Positions 1 through 9,922 of a stretch of 60,783 nucleotides of DNA are shown here, in pieces (position 1 is the first letter of the stretch; each line of letters opens with the position of its first letter). A program made the translations under genes and the position numbers. Below the pieces are notes generated by a model. The model ran no database searches, was not told where the DNA came from, and saw only the letters and a program-made list of their open reading frames with translations. The stretch is from Microbacteriaceae bacterium X2B. Its GTDB lineage: Bacteria > Actinomycetota > Actinomycetes > Actinomycetales > Microbacteriaceae. Where the stretch lies: the NCBI GenBank assembly GCA_005502445.1, contig SCPB01000010.1, positions 1 through 60,783 on the forward strand, read 5' to 3'.

Positions 1-2
1 CC

Positions 3-35
3 TTCGACGACATCGCGGTGGTCCCCAGCCGCCGC
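3..35 (+). pseudogene. GuaB3-like N-terminal fragment (FDDIAVVPSRR) at the left edge
   Basis: Read rightwards from base 3, the edge encodes FDDIAVVPSRR with typical G/C third positions. From memory of the family, this matches the conserved N-terminal block of the GuaB3-type IMP dehydrogenase paralog of actinobacteria, which normally continues with a TRxPxDV-like block. Here the similarity stops right after SRR and the sequence runs into the 3' end of an unrelated minus-strand gene. It may be the stump of a truncated guaB3, a rearrangement junction or an assembly misjoin. The resemblance is short and recalled rather than searched. Confidence 0.35.
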
Positions 36-77
36 CTCCGCCGCGGTACTCACACCGAAACGAGCCCTGCACATCAC

Positions 78-1079
78 TCAGTCGATGTGCCGCGCCGCAT
101 TCGGTGTGAGGCCTCGCGATCGCCCGCGCCGCGGCACACCGGCGGCCTCGAGGAGGTGCTCGAAGCGGCGGCGATCGCGGAGATCGGCCCACACGCATCG
201 GAGCATGCCGTCGCCCGTCGATCGCACCGCATCCTCGCGCTCCTTCTCGTCGATGACGACCTGCTCGACGCTTCGACCGCCGCGTGTATCCGCGGCACGG
301 TACTTCACGAGCCCGTCGAACTCTCCCGCCAATCGGATCGAGGCCCAGCGGAAGTCGGTGCGAAAGCGACGCCCGTCCGCGAGCCGGTACTCGTGCTGGA
401 GATCGGGCACCTCGAACCCGAGCCCATGAATGAGCACGCGAGCCCACGACTCGCCGGCGGACTCCGCTCGACCGTCGGCGAAAGCGAGCGCCCGCTCGAG
501 CCGAGCCCTCCCGCGGACCAGAGCGAGAGCATCCGCAGCCGCACGGATCTCGTCGATCGTCGTGACCGGATCGGAGGGCAGATGACGCACTCGAATCGCC
601 CAGTCGATCGCCGCGACGGAGCGCGCGAACGACGAGCGCACGGCGAGTTCGGCGATCGTCCGGGGCAGATCCGTCATCAGGATCCTGTCGCGCTCGACGA
701 CCTGAGCACGGTCATCCGCGGTCGCCCAGTACTGCACATCCGAGACTCGCCGCGTCGCTCGGGCATGCCAGCCGAGCGCGTGCACGACCGGCGCGCGCTC
801 ATCCTCGAGAATCGGCACGCCCCACAGGCGCGCGGCCGAGAGCCCGCACAGGGGCTGCCGCACTCGCCCGCGGGTCGCCGCCGCCCGCGCGCGCAGCACC
901 TCCACGTCCCACGGCTCGAGGCCCTGGAGTGCGTCGCGCGGGATGTACACCCCGCGCACGAGGCGGACGAGCTCGTGTTCGTCACCCGGCCGAGCCGCAG
1001 CTCCCGTCGCGTGCGGGTCGATGGCGAGCATCGAGGTGTCGAGAACCCGGCCGAGCGCGGCGTCTATGAGATCGTTCAC
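78..1079 (-). CDS. AbiEi-antitoxin-like / DUF559-like protein
   Basis: Resembles the actinobacterial family annotated as type IV toxin-antitoxin AbiEi-domain or DUF559-like proteins. The N-terminal half has the AbiEi-like pattern (LVRLVRGVYIPRDAL, then an SAARLWGVPIL segment). The C-terminal half has EFDGLVKY and VIDEKEREDAVR, the conserved acidic/lysine positions of a restriction-endonuclease-like fold, and ends in a WADL strand. I chose the GTG at 1079 because the frame upstream reads as low-complexity Arg/Ser/Cys sequence; it stays open to 1247. No AbiEii nucleotidyltransferase partner is adjacent, so a true toxin-antitoxin role is doubtful. Confidence 0.6.
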   Translation of the reverse strand: MNDLIDAALGRVLDTSMLAIDPHATGAAARPGDEHELVRLVRGVYIPRDALQGLEPWDVEVLRARAAATRGRVRQPLCGLSAARLWGVPILEDERAPVVHALGWHARATRRVSDVQYWATADDRAQVVERDRILMTDLPRTIAELAVRSSFARSVAAIDWAIRVRHLPSDPVTTIDEIRAAADALALVRGRARLERALAFADGRAESAGESWARVLIHGLGFEVPDLQHEYRLADGRRFRTDFRWASIRLAGEFDGLVKYRAADTRGGRSVEQVVIDEKEREDAVRSTGDGMLRCVWADLRDRRRFEHLLEAAGVPRRGRSRGLTPNAARHID

Positions 1080-1284
1080 ACTGGAAGCGTGCGCGACTCG
1101 CCGCCCCTTCGGCGCCGCGCGCGGTGCAGAGGTGAGTCGTCGCGGCTGACAGCACGGTGTGGAGGAGTGACGCTCGTGCCGCACACTGCTCCCGTCGAGG
1201 CACACTCGAACGGCAGTGTGACGCGCCGGGAGTCGTGTGACACGCACGCGGCCGAGCCGGGCGTGGCGGGCGGCGGGACGCGGC

Positions 1285-3043
<1,759 letters not shown>

Positions 3044-4363
3044 GTGGCTAACGCTGCTAGCAGACCACGCGCACGAAGGGCCCCGCGAGTCATCGCCGGT
3101 CTCTTCGCGTCCGCACTGGCTGCACTCTCACTCTCGATGGCATCCCCGGCGATGGCCGACGAAGTCGCGCTCGACGAGTACGACTTCCGCATCTTCGGCA
3201 TCGTCGAACTCGCCGACGAACCGATCGAGGACGTCCGCCTCGTGATCACCGGCAACGGCTACGAGGTCGACGTCGAGACCGACGCCGAGGGCCGCTGGGC
3301 GGTCGGAGTGCCCGAGAAGGGCGACTACGACGTCACGCTCGACGAGGACACGCTGCCCGAGGGCATCGCGGTCATCGACGAGGAGGACGAGACGCCGAAC
3401 GTGCGCGAGGTGACCGTCGGTCAGAGCGGCAGCACGGTCGCCAACTTCTTCATCGGTCAGGGCGAGCGCAACACGACGAGCTACCTCGACCAGGTGCTCG
3501 ACCGCATCTTCAACGGGCTGAACTTCGGTCTGCTGCTCGCTCTCGCCGCCATCGGCCTGTCGCTGATCTTCGGCACGACGGGGCTGAGCAACTTCGCCCA
3601 CGCCGAGCTCGTGACCTTCGGCGGTCTCATGACGCTGCTCTTCGGCGTCTTCCTCGACGTGCCGATCTGGCTCGCGATCCCGATCGCCCTCGTGCTGAGC
3701 GCGGGCTTCGGCTGGCTCAACGACGCGGCGCTGTGGAAGCCGCTGCGGAAGAAGGGCGTCGGCCTGATCCCGCTCATGATCGTGAGCATCGGTCTCTCGC
3801 TCGCGGTGCGGTACGTCTTCCAGTACTTCATCGGCGGCGGCACCTCGCAGTTGCCCGGCGCGACGGGCTCGGGCGGCTCGATCGGCTTCTTCGGCCTCAC
3901 CTGGATCGACGTCGGCAGCATGGCGCTCTCGGTCGTCGTGCTCGTGGGCGTCGCGTACTTCCTGCTGCGCACGCGGATCGGCAAGGCGACACGAGCGGTC
4001 TCCGACAACCCGGCCCTCGCCGCCGCGAGCGGCATCGACGTCGACCGCGTGATCCGCATCGTCTGGGTGATGTCGGGCGCTCTCGCGGGCCTCTCCGGGA
4101 TCCTCTGGGCGTACTTCCGCCCCGGCGTGAGCTGGGACATGGGCTTCCAGATCCTGTTGCTGACCTTCGCCGCCGTGACTCTGGGCGGGCTCGGCACGGC
4201 CTTCGGCGCCCTCGTCGGCTCGCTCGTCGTCGGCATGTTCGTCGAGGTCTCGACGCTGTGGATCCCCTCCGACATGAAGTACGTCGGGGCCCTCGTCATC
4301 CTCATCATCGTCCTGCTCATCCGGCCGCAGGGAATCCTCGGTCGCAAAGAGCGCATCGGCTAG
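3044..4363 (+). CDS. livH: Branched-chain amino acid/amide ABC permease (LivH type) with fused secreted N-terminal domain
   Basis: Inner-membrane permease of a LivHMGF importer. Residues about 150-439 are the LivH permease, with the conserved entry GLSLIFGTTGLSNFAHAE and the coupling-helix-like stretch AVSDNPALAAASGIDVDR. Unlike classical LivH (about 300 aa), it begins with a signal peptide (cleavage likely after AMA, residue 38), then an acidic beta-rich domain of about 100 residues resembling carboxypeptidase-regulatory/Ig-like folds (ITGNGYEVDVETDAEGRWAV). That domain would sit outside the membrane. The GTG at 3044 is supported by CTGGAGGT just upstream. First gene of a four-gene operon. 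Confidence 0.88.
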   Translation: MANAASRPRARRAPRVIAGLFASALAALSLSMASPAMADEVALDEYDFRIFGIVELADEPIEDVRLVITGNGYEVDVETDAEGRWAVGVPEKGDYDVTLDEDTLPEGIAVIDEEDETPNVREVTVGQSGSTVANFFIGQGERNTTSYLDQVLDRIFNGLNFGLLLALAAIGLSLIFGTTGLSNFAHAELVTFGGLMTLLFGVFLDVPIWLAIPIALVLSAGFGWLNDAALWKPLRKKGVGLIPLMIVSIGLSLAVRYVFQYFIGGGTSQLPGATGSGGSIGFFGLTWIDVGSMALSVVVLVGVAYFLLRTRIGKATRAVSDNPALAAASGIDVDRVIRIVWVMSGALAGLSGILWAYFRPGVSWDMGFQILLLTFAAVTLGGLGTAFGALVGSLVVGMFVEVSTLWIPSDMKYVGALVILIIVLLIRPQGILGRKERIG

Positions 4364-4372
4364 GAGCGAATC

Positions 4373-5356
4373 ATGATCGACTGGCTACTCCTTCTCTCCA
4401 ACGCCGCACAGGAGATCATCTCTCCGACGACCGCCGCGTACGCCCTCGCCGCCCTGGGTCTCGCGATCCACTTCGGCTTCACAGGGCTCCTGAACTTCGG
4501 TCAGGCCGGCTTCATGGCGCTCGGCGCATACGGCTTCGCGATCGCGACGCTGACGTTCGGCCTCCCGGTCTGGGGCGCCATCCTGTTCGGCATCGCCGCC
4601 TCGATCGTCTTCGCGCTCATCCTCGGCGTTCCGACGCTGCGGCTGCGCGCCGACTACCTCGCGATCGTGACGATCGCCGCGGCCGAGATCCTCCGTCTGC
4701 TGCTGACCACCAATCAGTTCGAGCCCGTCACGGGCTCGGCCAACGGGCTGCAGGGCTACAAGGGCGGCTTCGCCGCGCTCAACCCGATCCCCGACGGCCA
4801 GTACGGCTTCGGCCCGTGGGTCTACAACGCCTACGACTGGTGGGTGCGCCTCTTCGGCTGGACTCTCGTCGTGCTCGCGGCGCTCATCACCTGGCGCCTC
4901 ATGAAGAGCCCCTGGGGTCGCGTGATCAAGGGCATCCGGGAGGACGAGGATGCGGTGCGCGCGCTGGGCAAGAACGTCTACTTCTACAAGATGCAGTCGC
5001 TCGTCATCGGCGGTGTCTTCGGCTCGCTCGCCGGCATGATCTTCATCCTGCCGCGCGCCGTCGTGCCGTCGAACTATCAGACGTCGCTGACCTTCTTCAT
5101 CTACGCGATCCTGCTGCTCGGCGGTGCCGCGACGGTGCTCGGCCCGATCGTGGGCTCGGTCATCTTCTGGGTGCTGCTGTCGTTCTTCTCGGGCTTCGTC
5201 GCTCGGGCCGTCGAGGCGGGCTGGCTGCCGTTCATGTCGAGCGTGCAGGCCGGTCAGCTTCGCTTCATCCTCGTGGGAGCGGCGATCATGCTGATCGTGA
5301 TCTACCGACCACAGGGCATCTTCGGCAACAAGAAGGAGCTGGCCTTTGTCAAGTAG
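4373..5356 (+). CDS. livM: Branched-chain amino acid/amide ABC permease (LivM type)
   Basis: Second membrane subunit of the importer, 327 aa, strongly hydrophobic. Family blocks are visible: LGLAIHFGFTGLLNFGQAG near residues 24-42, LRLRADYLAIVTIAAAEILR near 88-107, and the cytoplasmic coupling segment GRVIKGIREDEDAVRALGKN in the middle. It pairs with the LivH-type permease 10 bp upstream. Its last codons overlap the TTG start of the ATPase gene, which suggests translational coupling. The substrate cannot be told from sequence; branched-chain amino acids, amides or urea are all possible for this class. Confidence 0.93.
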   Translation: MIDWLLLLSNAAQEIISPTTAAYALAALGLAIHFGFTGLLNFGQAGFMALGAYGFAIATLTFGLPVWGAILFGIAASIVFALILGVPTLRLRADYLAIVTIAAAEILRLLLTTNQFEPVTGSANGLQGYKGGFAALNPIPDGQYGFGPWVYNAYDWWVRLFGWTLVVLAALITWRLMKSPWGRVIKGIREDEDAVRALGKNVYFYKMQSLVIGGVFGSLAGMIFILPRAVVPSNYQTSLTFFIYAILLLGGAATVLGPIVGSVIFWVLLSFFSGFVARAVEAGWLPFMSSVQAGQLRFILVGAAIMLIVIYRPQGIFGNKKELAFVK

Positions 5357-6272
5357 CGTCGGCGCTCAGGGCGCCCCCATCAAGTCAACCGGCCTGCACA
5401 TCGGCGAGCCCGCTCCGGGCGTCAAGAAGGTCGACCCGATCATCGTCGCCGACGGCATCACGCGACAGTTCGGCGGCCTCATGGCCGTCGACGTCGAGCA
5501 CCTCGAGATCCCTCGCGGTGCCATCACCGCTCTCATCGGCCCGAACGGCGCCGGCAAGACGACGCTGTTCAACCTGCTCACCGGCTTCGACAAGCCCGAC
5601 TCGGGCACGTGGACCTTCGACGGCGAGTCGATCTCGGGTGTGCCCGCCTTCCGCGTCGCGCGCAAGGGCCAGGTCCGCACCTTCCAGCTGACGAAGGCGC
5701 TCGGTCTGCTCACCGTGCTCGACAACATGAAGCTCGGGGCGAAGGGCCAGTCGGGTGAGAGCCTTTCCCGCGCCGTCTTCCCGTGGTTCTGGAAGAAGGA
5801 GGAGGAGGCGATCGAGGCGCGCGCCATGGAGCTCCTCGCCCGCTTCAAACTCGACGCCAAGAAGGACGACTACGCCGCGAGTCTGTCGGGCGGGCAGCGC
5901 AAGCTGCTCGAGATGGCCCGCGCGCTCATGAGCGAACCGACCCTCGTGATGCTCGACGAGCCGATGGCCGGCGTGAACCCGGCTCTGACGCAGTCGCTGC
6001 TCGATCACATCCTGAACCTCAAGATCGAGGGCATGACCGTGCTCTTCGTCGAGCACGACATGCACATGGTGCGGCACATCGCCGACTGGGTCGTCGTCAT
6101 GGCCGAGGGCAAGGTCGTCGCCGAGGGCGACCCGCACGAGGTCATGGCGAATCCCGCCGTGATCGACGCCTACCTGGGCTCGCACCACGACCAGGATCTC
6201 GGCGACCTCGACACCGCCGTGGTGGAAGCGATCAAGGAGCTGGCCGATGACGATGCCGATGACAAGCAGTGA
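5346..6272 (+). CDS. livG: ABC transporter ATP-binding protein (LivG type)
   Basis: Cytoplasmic ATPase that powers the importer. Walker A is GPNGAGKTT, the signature is LSGGQRKLLEMARAL, and Walker B is VMLDEPMAGVNPA followed by the switch histidine in FVEHDMHMV. The TTG start at 5346 lies 11 bp inside livM and follows AAGGAGCTGG; the roughly 35 N-terminal residues before the ABC core (IIVADGITRQFGGL) are poorly conserved, so a later start is possible. The C-terminal tail is acidic. It overlaps livF by 26 bp. Confidence 0.92.
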   Translation: MSSSVGAQGAPIKSTGLHIGEPAPGVKKVDPIIVADGITRQFGGLMAVDVEHLEIPRGAITALIGPNGAGKTTLFNLLTGFDKPDSGTWTFDGESISGVPAFRVARKGQVRTFQLTKALGLLTVLDNMKLGAKGQSGESLSRAVFPWFWKKEEEAIEARAMELLARFKLDAKKDDYAASLSGGQRKLLEMARALMSEPTLVMLDEPMAGVNPALTQSLLDHILNLKIEGMTVLFVEHDMHMVRHIADWVVVMAEGKVVAEGDPHEVMANPAVIDAYLGSHHDQDLGDLDTAVVEAIKELADDDADDKQ

Positions 6273-7020
6273 CGCCGTGACGCCGACGGAGAGCCGGGAC
6301 GTCGTCGTCCATGTCGACACCGTGACGGCGGGCTATCTGCCGGGCATCAACATCCTCAATGCCTGCTCGCTCACCGCGCACGACGGCGAGCTCATCGGCA
6401 TCATCGGCCCGAACGGCGCCGGCAAGTCGACGCTGCTGAAGGCGATCTTCGGCCTCGTGAAGGTGCGCGAAGGGTCGATCTCCCTCTACGGCGAGGACAT
6501 CACGAACCTCAAGGCGAACAGGCTCGTCGCGAAGGGCGTGGGCTTCGTGCCGCAGACGAACAACGTCTTCCCGACGCTCACCATCCAGGAGAACCTGGAG
6601 ATGGGCATCTTCCTGAAGCCCAAGGAGTTCCAGCACCGCCTGGAGTTCGTCACGGGCATCTTCCCCGAGCTGGGCAAGCGACTGCCGCAGCGCGCGGGCT
6701 CGCTCTCGGGCGGTGAGCGCCAGATGGTCGCGATGAGCCGCGCGCTCATGATGAGCCCCGAGGTGATCCTGCTCGACGAACCGAGCGCGGGCCTTTCGCC
6801 GGTTCGGCAGGACGAGGCGTTCATCCGCGTCAAGGAGATCAACAAGGCCGGCGTGACGACCATCATGGTCGAGCAGAACGCGCGCCGCTGCCTGCAGATC
6901 TGCGACCGCGGCTACGTGCTCGACCAGGGGACCGACGCCTACGAGGGCACCGGGCGCGACCTGCTCAACGACCCCAAGGTCATCGGCCTGTACCTCGGCA
7001 CGCTCGGTCAGGAGGAGTAG
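6247..7020 (+). CDS. livF: ABC transporter ATP-binding protein (LivF type)
   Basis: Second ATPase of the importer, 257 aa. Walker A GPNGAGKST, signature LSGGERQMVAMSRAL, Walker B VILLDEPSAGLSP and switch histidine replaced by Gln in MVEQNARR, as is usual in LivF. The ATG at 6247 has AAGGAGCTGG upstream, but two in-frame ATG codons (6253, 6259) are alternatives. Last gene of the operon; a strong hairpin follows at 7051-7082. The pair LivG/LivF is expected to act as a heterodimer below LivH/LivM. Confidence 0.93.
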   Translation: MTMPMTSSDAVTPTESRDVVVHVDTVTAGYLPGINILNACSLTAHDGELIGIIGPNGAGKSTLLKAIFGLVKVREGSISLYGEDITNLKANRLVAKGVGFVPQTNNVFPTLTIQENLEMGIFLKPKEFQHRLEFVTGIFPELGKRLPQRAGSLSGGERQMVAMSRALMMSPEVILLDEPSAGLSPVRQDEAFIRVKEINKAGVTTIMVEQNARRCLQICDRGYVLDQGTDAYEGTGRDLLNDPKVIGLYLGTLGQEE

Positions 7021-7050
7021 CGGCGCGGAGCGCGAATCCGCGGGCACGGA

Positions 7051-7082
7051 AGAGGGCCCCGGCGTGACCGCCGGGGCCCTCT
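7051..7082. terminator. Bidirectional terminator between livF and livK
   Basis: Perfect 14-bp stem AGAGGGCCCCGGCG / CGCCGGGGCCCTCT with a 4-nt loop (TGAC), midway between the convergent livF and binding-protein genes. It can serve both transcripts. Confidence 0.8.
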
Positions 7083-7103
7083 CGACCGCTCTAGCGCTGC
7101 GTG

Positions 7104-8366
7104 CTAGTTGATGCGGGTGTACTTGTTGTCGTCGCCGTACTCGTAGACGCCGATGGTCGCTTCGGTCGGGTCGCCGTTCTCGTCGAACGTGATCGGGCCC
7201 GATGCGCCGTCGTAGTCCACGGTGCCGCCGTCGAGGATGATCTGCGCGGCCGACGCGAAGTCGGTCGCCTTCTCACCGTCGCCGGAGCCGCCCGAGACCT
7301 CCTGCAGCTTCGCCGCGATGTCGACGCCCTCGGTCGAGTTCGCCGCGAGAGCGGCGAGCGCGATGAGGATGACGGCGTCGTACGACTCTGCCGCGTACGA
7401 GAAGTCGGCCAGGTCGGGGTTGACCTCGAGCAGGCGCTCCTGGAAGTCGTCCTCGATCGCCGGGCCGGGCAGCGTGCCCTTCGCACCCGTGATGAGGCCG
7501 GGCTCGAAGTCGGCGCTGTAGTCGGCGAGGTTTCCATCGACGAAGTACAGGGCCTCACCGGGGTAGCCGGCGCCGACGAGAGCCGGCACGACGACCTTGG
7601 CCTGGTCGAAGGTGATGACGGCGATCGCGTCGGGAGCGGCGGCCGTCAGCGCGGAGATCTGAGCATCGAAGCTCGTGTCTCCCTCGTTGAACAGCTGCTG
7701 CTCCACGACCTCGCCGCCCGCGGCCTCGAACGACTCCGTGACGGCGGCCGCAAGGCCGGTGCCGTAGGCGTCGTTGAGCACGAGGAGACCGAGCGTGGCC
7801 GCGCCATCACCGGCGATCTGGTTGCCGAGCACCTCGCCCTGCAGCAGGTCGGAGGGAGCGGTGCGCCAGTACAGGCCGTTGTCCTCGTAGCTCGTGAAGT
7901 CGGGCGAGGTGTTCGCCGGCGAGAAGTGCACGACGCCGGCGCCCGTGATCTGGTCGATGACCGTGAACGAGACGCCCGAGGATGCCGCGCCGACGATCGC
8001 CGAGACGTCCTGCGAGAGCAGGTCGGTGACGGAGACGGTCGCGGTGTCGGTCGTGGTGTCACCGGAGTCGCGGTGGATGACCTCGAGCGAGATGCCGAGA
8101 TCCGCGTCGTTGATCTCCTTCACCGCCAGGTCGACGCCGGCGATCTCGGGCGGGCCGAGGAACGCCAGCGCGCCGGACTGCGGCAGGATCGTGCCGATCG
8201 TGAGACTCAGGTCTTCGCGGGGACCCGCGGACTCCTCCGGCTCTTCTGCAGCGGGGGCCGCGCAGCCGCTCAGCACGAGTGCGCTGGCGCCGAGCAGCGA
8301 GATGCCGCCCAGTACCGCTGAGAAGGACCGCGAGCGGCCGGCCGAAGCCGTGGTGAATACGCCCAT
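7104..8366 (-). CDS. livK: Branched-chain amino acid/amide-binding lipoprotein (LivK type)
   Basis: Extracellular substrate-binding subunit, 420 aa. Signal peptide with lipobox LSGC near residues 31-34 for lipid anchoring, followed by an acidic linker and the type 1 periplasmic-binding fold: LTIGTILPQSGALAFLGP, then VIHRDSGDTTTDTA, then FVDGNLADY and SYDAVILIALAA. The ATG at 8366 has AAGGAG upstream; the longer frame to 8489 lacks a signal peptide. It is convergent with livHMGF, so binding protein and transporter are transcribed separately. An operator-like dyad lies 106-121 bp upstream. Confidence 0.93.
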   Translation of the reverse strand: MGVFTTASAGRSRSFSAVLGGISLLGASALVLSGCAAPAAEEPEESAGPREDLSLTIGTILPQSGALAFLGPPEIAGVDLAVKEINDADLGISLEVIHRDSGDTTTDTATVSVTDLLSQDVSAIVGAASSGVSFTVIDQITGAGVVHFSPANTSPDFTSYEDNGLYWRTAPSDLLQGEVLGNQIAGDGAATLGLLVLNDAYGTGLAAAVTESFEAAGGEVVEQQLFNEGDTSFDAQISALTAAAPDAIAVITFDQAKVVVPALVGAGYPGEALYFVDGNLADYSADFEPGLITGAKGTLPGPAIEDDFQERLLEVNPDLADFSYAAESYDAVILIALAALAANSTEGVDIAAKLQEVSGGSGDGEKATDFASAAQIILDGGTVDYDGASGPITFDENGDPTEATIGVYEYGDDNKYTRIN

Positions 8367-8471
8367 GTTGCTCCTTGCGTTTTCGAATGTGTTCAGGAAG
8401 ACGAAGGTGCGCATGCGCCATCGCCGTCCTGCCACGCTAGGTGACCGGGCACATCGGCACAATACATTGGG

Positions 8472-8487
8472 GTTACAGCCCTGTAAC
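8472..8487. promoter_or_regulatory. Operator-like dyad upstream of livK (GTTAC-N6-GTAAC)
   Basis: GTTAC (8472-8476), six bases, GTAAC (8483-8487), flanked by GGGG and CCCC that extend the symmetry. The form GTnAC-N6-GnAAC resembles the GlnR box of actinobacterial nitrogen control, as I remember it. Nearby, the 10-bp direct repeat CCGAAACGAA occurs at 8491-8500 and 8528-8537, the second inside the dyad GTTTC-C-GAAAC (8524-8534). The regulator is not identifiable from the window. Confidence 0.4.
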
Positions 8488-8580
8488 ACCCCGAAACGAA
8501 TTCACGGTGATCTCTCGACTACGGTTTCCGAAACGAAGGCGGACGGTGGCGACGGATTCCGAAGAAACCCGGACTCCCGG

Positions 8581-9882
8581 TCACTCCTCGCCGAGCACGC
8601 CCTCGCGCTCGGGTGAGTTCTGCGCCGTGTAGCGGAACAGCGCGAGGCGAGCATCCACGACGTCGCCCGCCCCGTCGATCGAGACGAAGCCGGTGACGCC
8701 GTCGTAATCCGGGTCGCGATCCTGGGCGATGACGTCGAGGCACGCGCCGAAGCTCGTGCACGACACGCCGCCCGAGGCGACCGCGCGAAGCGATCCGGCG
8801 ATCGACGGCCCCCCGTCATCGCCGGCGGCTTCGGCGGCGAGCGCAGCGAGGATCACGGCGTCGTAGGTCTCGGGCGCATAGCGGAACGACTCGAGGGCCG
8901 GATCCGACTGCCGCAGCACGGCGCGGAACCGTTCGGTGACATCGACGCCGTCGCGCACGCCGTGCGCGCCCTCGAGCACGCCCGGCGCCACCGTGTCCGC
9001 GTAGTCGGCCAGGCTCGCCCCCGCGAGCCAGATGGCGTCCGCCTCGAGGCCCTCCTCGCGCAGCGCCTCGAGCACGGCCGCGGTCTGCGGAGCGAGCTCG
9101 GCGCTCGTCGCGACGATCACCGCATCGGGTGCGGGTGGCGCCTCCGTGTCGTCGTCGGGTGCCTCGGGGTCGAGCAGCTCTCGCACGTAGGCGGCGGCGC
9201 GCGTCGCACCGTCGAGCGGCTCGGTCGCGATGACCTCGGCATCGGCGCCGTCGAGAGCGGCGCGCAGCGCCTCGCCGAGAGCCACCCCCTCGGCATCGTC
9301 CGCCACGATGAGGGCGATGGATGCCGCGCCCTCGGTCGCGAGGGCCCTCCCGATCGCCGCGACCTGCGCCGTGAGAGGCGGCGTGACGCGGAAGAGGACA
9401 TCGCCCGTATCGGCAGCCCCCACCGCCGCGGTGGTCGCCCCGGGAACGAGGAGGGTCACCCCGGCCTCGGCGGCGAGGGGGGCGAGCCGCTCGACGAGAG
9501 CGGAATCGGGCGGCCCGATGACGACGTCGACGCCGCGGGCCACGAGATCGGCGAAGGAGGTCTCGGCTCGATCGCTCGACGCATCGCCCGCGTCGCGGTG
9601 CACGACCTCGACCGGGGCGCCGAGCACTCCGCCGGCGGCCGTGAGGTCGCGCACGGCGATCTCGACGGCCGCGACCTGCGCGGCTCCGATCGCCGCCGAC
9701 GCTCCGCTGAGCGATGCGATCGTGCCGATGCGCAGCACGCCGTCGCCGCTCGGGGGGATCGGCGTCGGGCTCGACGCCGTCGGAACGGGCACGGGCATCG
9801 CGGTCGGCGCGGGCGCGGTGCATCCGGCGAGCAGAGCCAGGCCCGTGACGGCGCCGAGGGCGATCGCGGCAGCGGTGCGCAT
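8581..9882 (-). CDS. Second branched-chain amino acid-type binding lipoprotein
   Basis: 433-aa paralog of the neighbouring LivK protein. Signal peptide ending in lipobox LLAGC (Cys near residue 21), a Pro/Thr-rich linker, then the same fold: LRIGTIASLSGASAAIGAAQ, VEVVHRDAGDASSDRAE, VIGPPDSALVERLAPLA, and RYAPETYDAVILAALAAEA. The Cys pair in SCTSFGAC near the C-terminus is not shared with its paralog. ATG start at 9882. It lies 214 bp upstream of livK on the same strand, so the two may be co-transcribed. It may bind a different ligand for the same permease. Confidence 0.88.
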   Translation of the reverse strand: MRTAAAIALGAVTGLALLAGCTAPAPTAMPVPVPTASSPTPIPPSGDGVLRIGTIASLSGASAAIGAAQVAAVEIAVRDLTAAGGVLGAPVEVVHRDAGDASSDRAETSFADLVARGVDVVIGPPDSALVERLAPLAAEAGVTLLVPGATTAAVGAADTGDVLFRVTPPLTAQVAAIGRALATEGAASIALIVADDAEGVALGEALRAALDGADAEVIATEPLDGATRAAAYVRELLDPEAPDDDTEAPPAPDAVIVATSAELAPQTAAVLEALREEGLEADAIWLAGASLADYADTVAPGVLEGAHGVRDGVDVTERFRAVLRQSDPALESFRYAPETYDAVILAALAAEAAGDDGGPSIAGSLRAVASGGVSCTSFGACLDVIAQDRDPDYDGVTGFVSIDGAGDVVDARLALFRYTAQNSPEREGVLGEE

Positions 9883-9922
9883 GGGCAGTCGGTCCTTCCG
9901 CGGTTCGGGGCTCGGCGGTACC

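Noticed and set aside
78-1079. A complete type IV toxin-antitoxin pair
   Set aside because: Only the AbiEi-like protein is present; neither flank holds an AbiEii-type nucleotidyltransferase.
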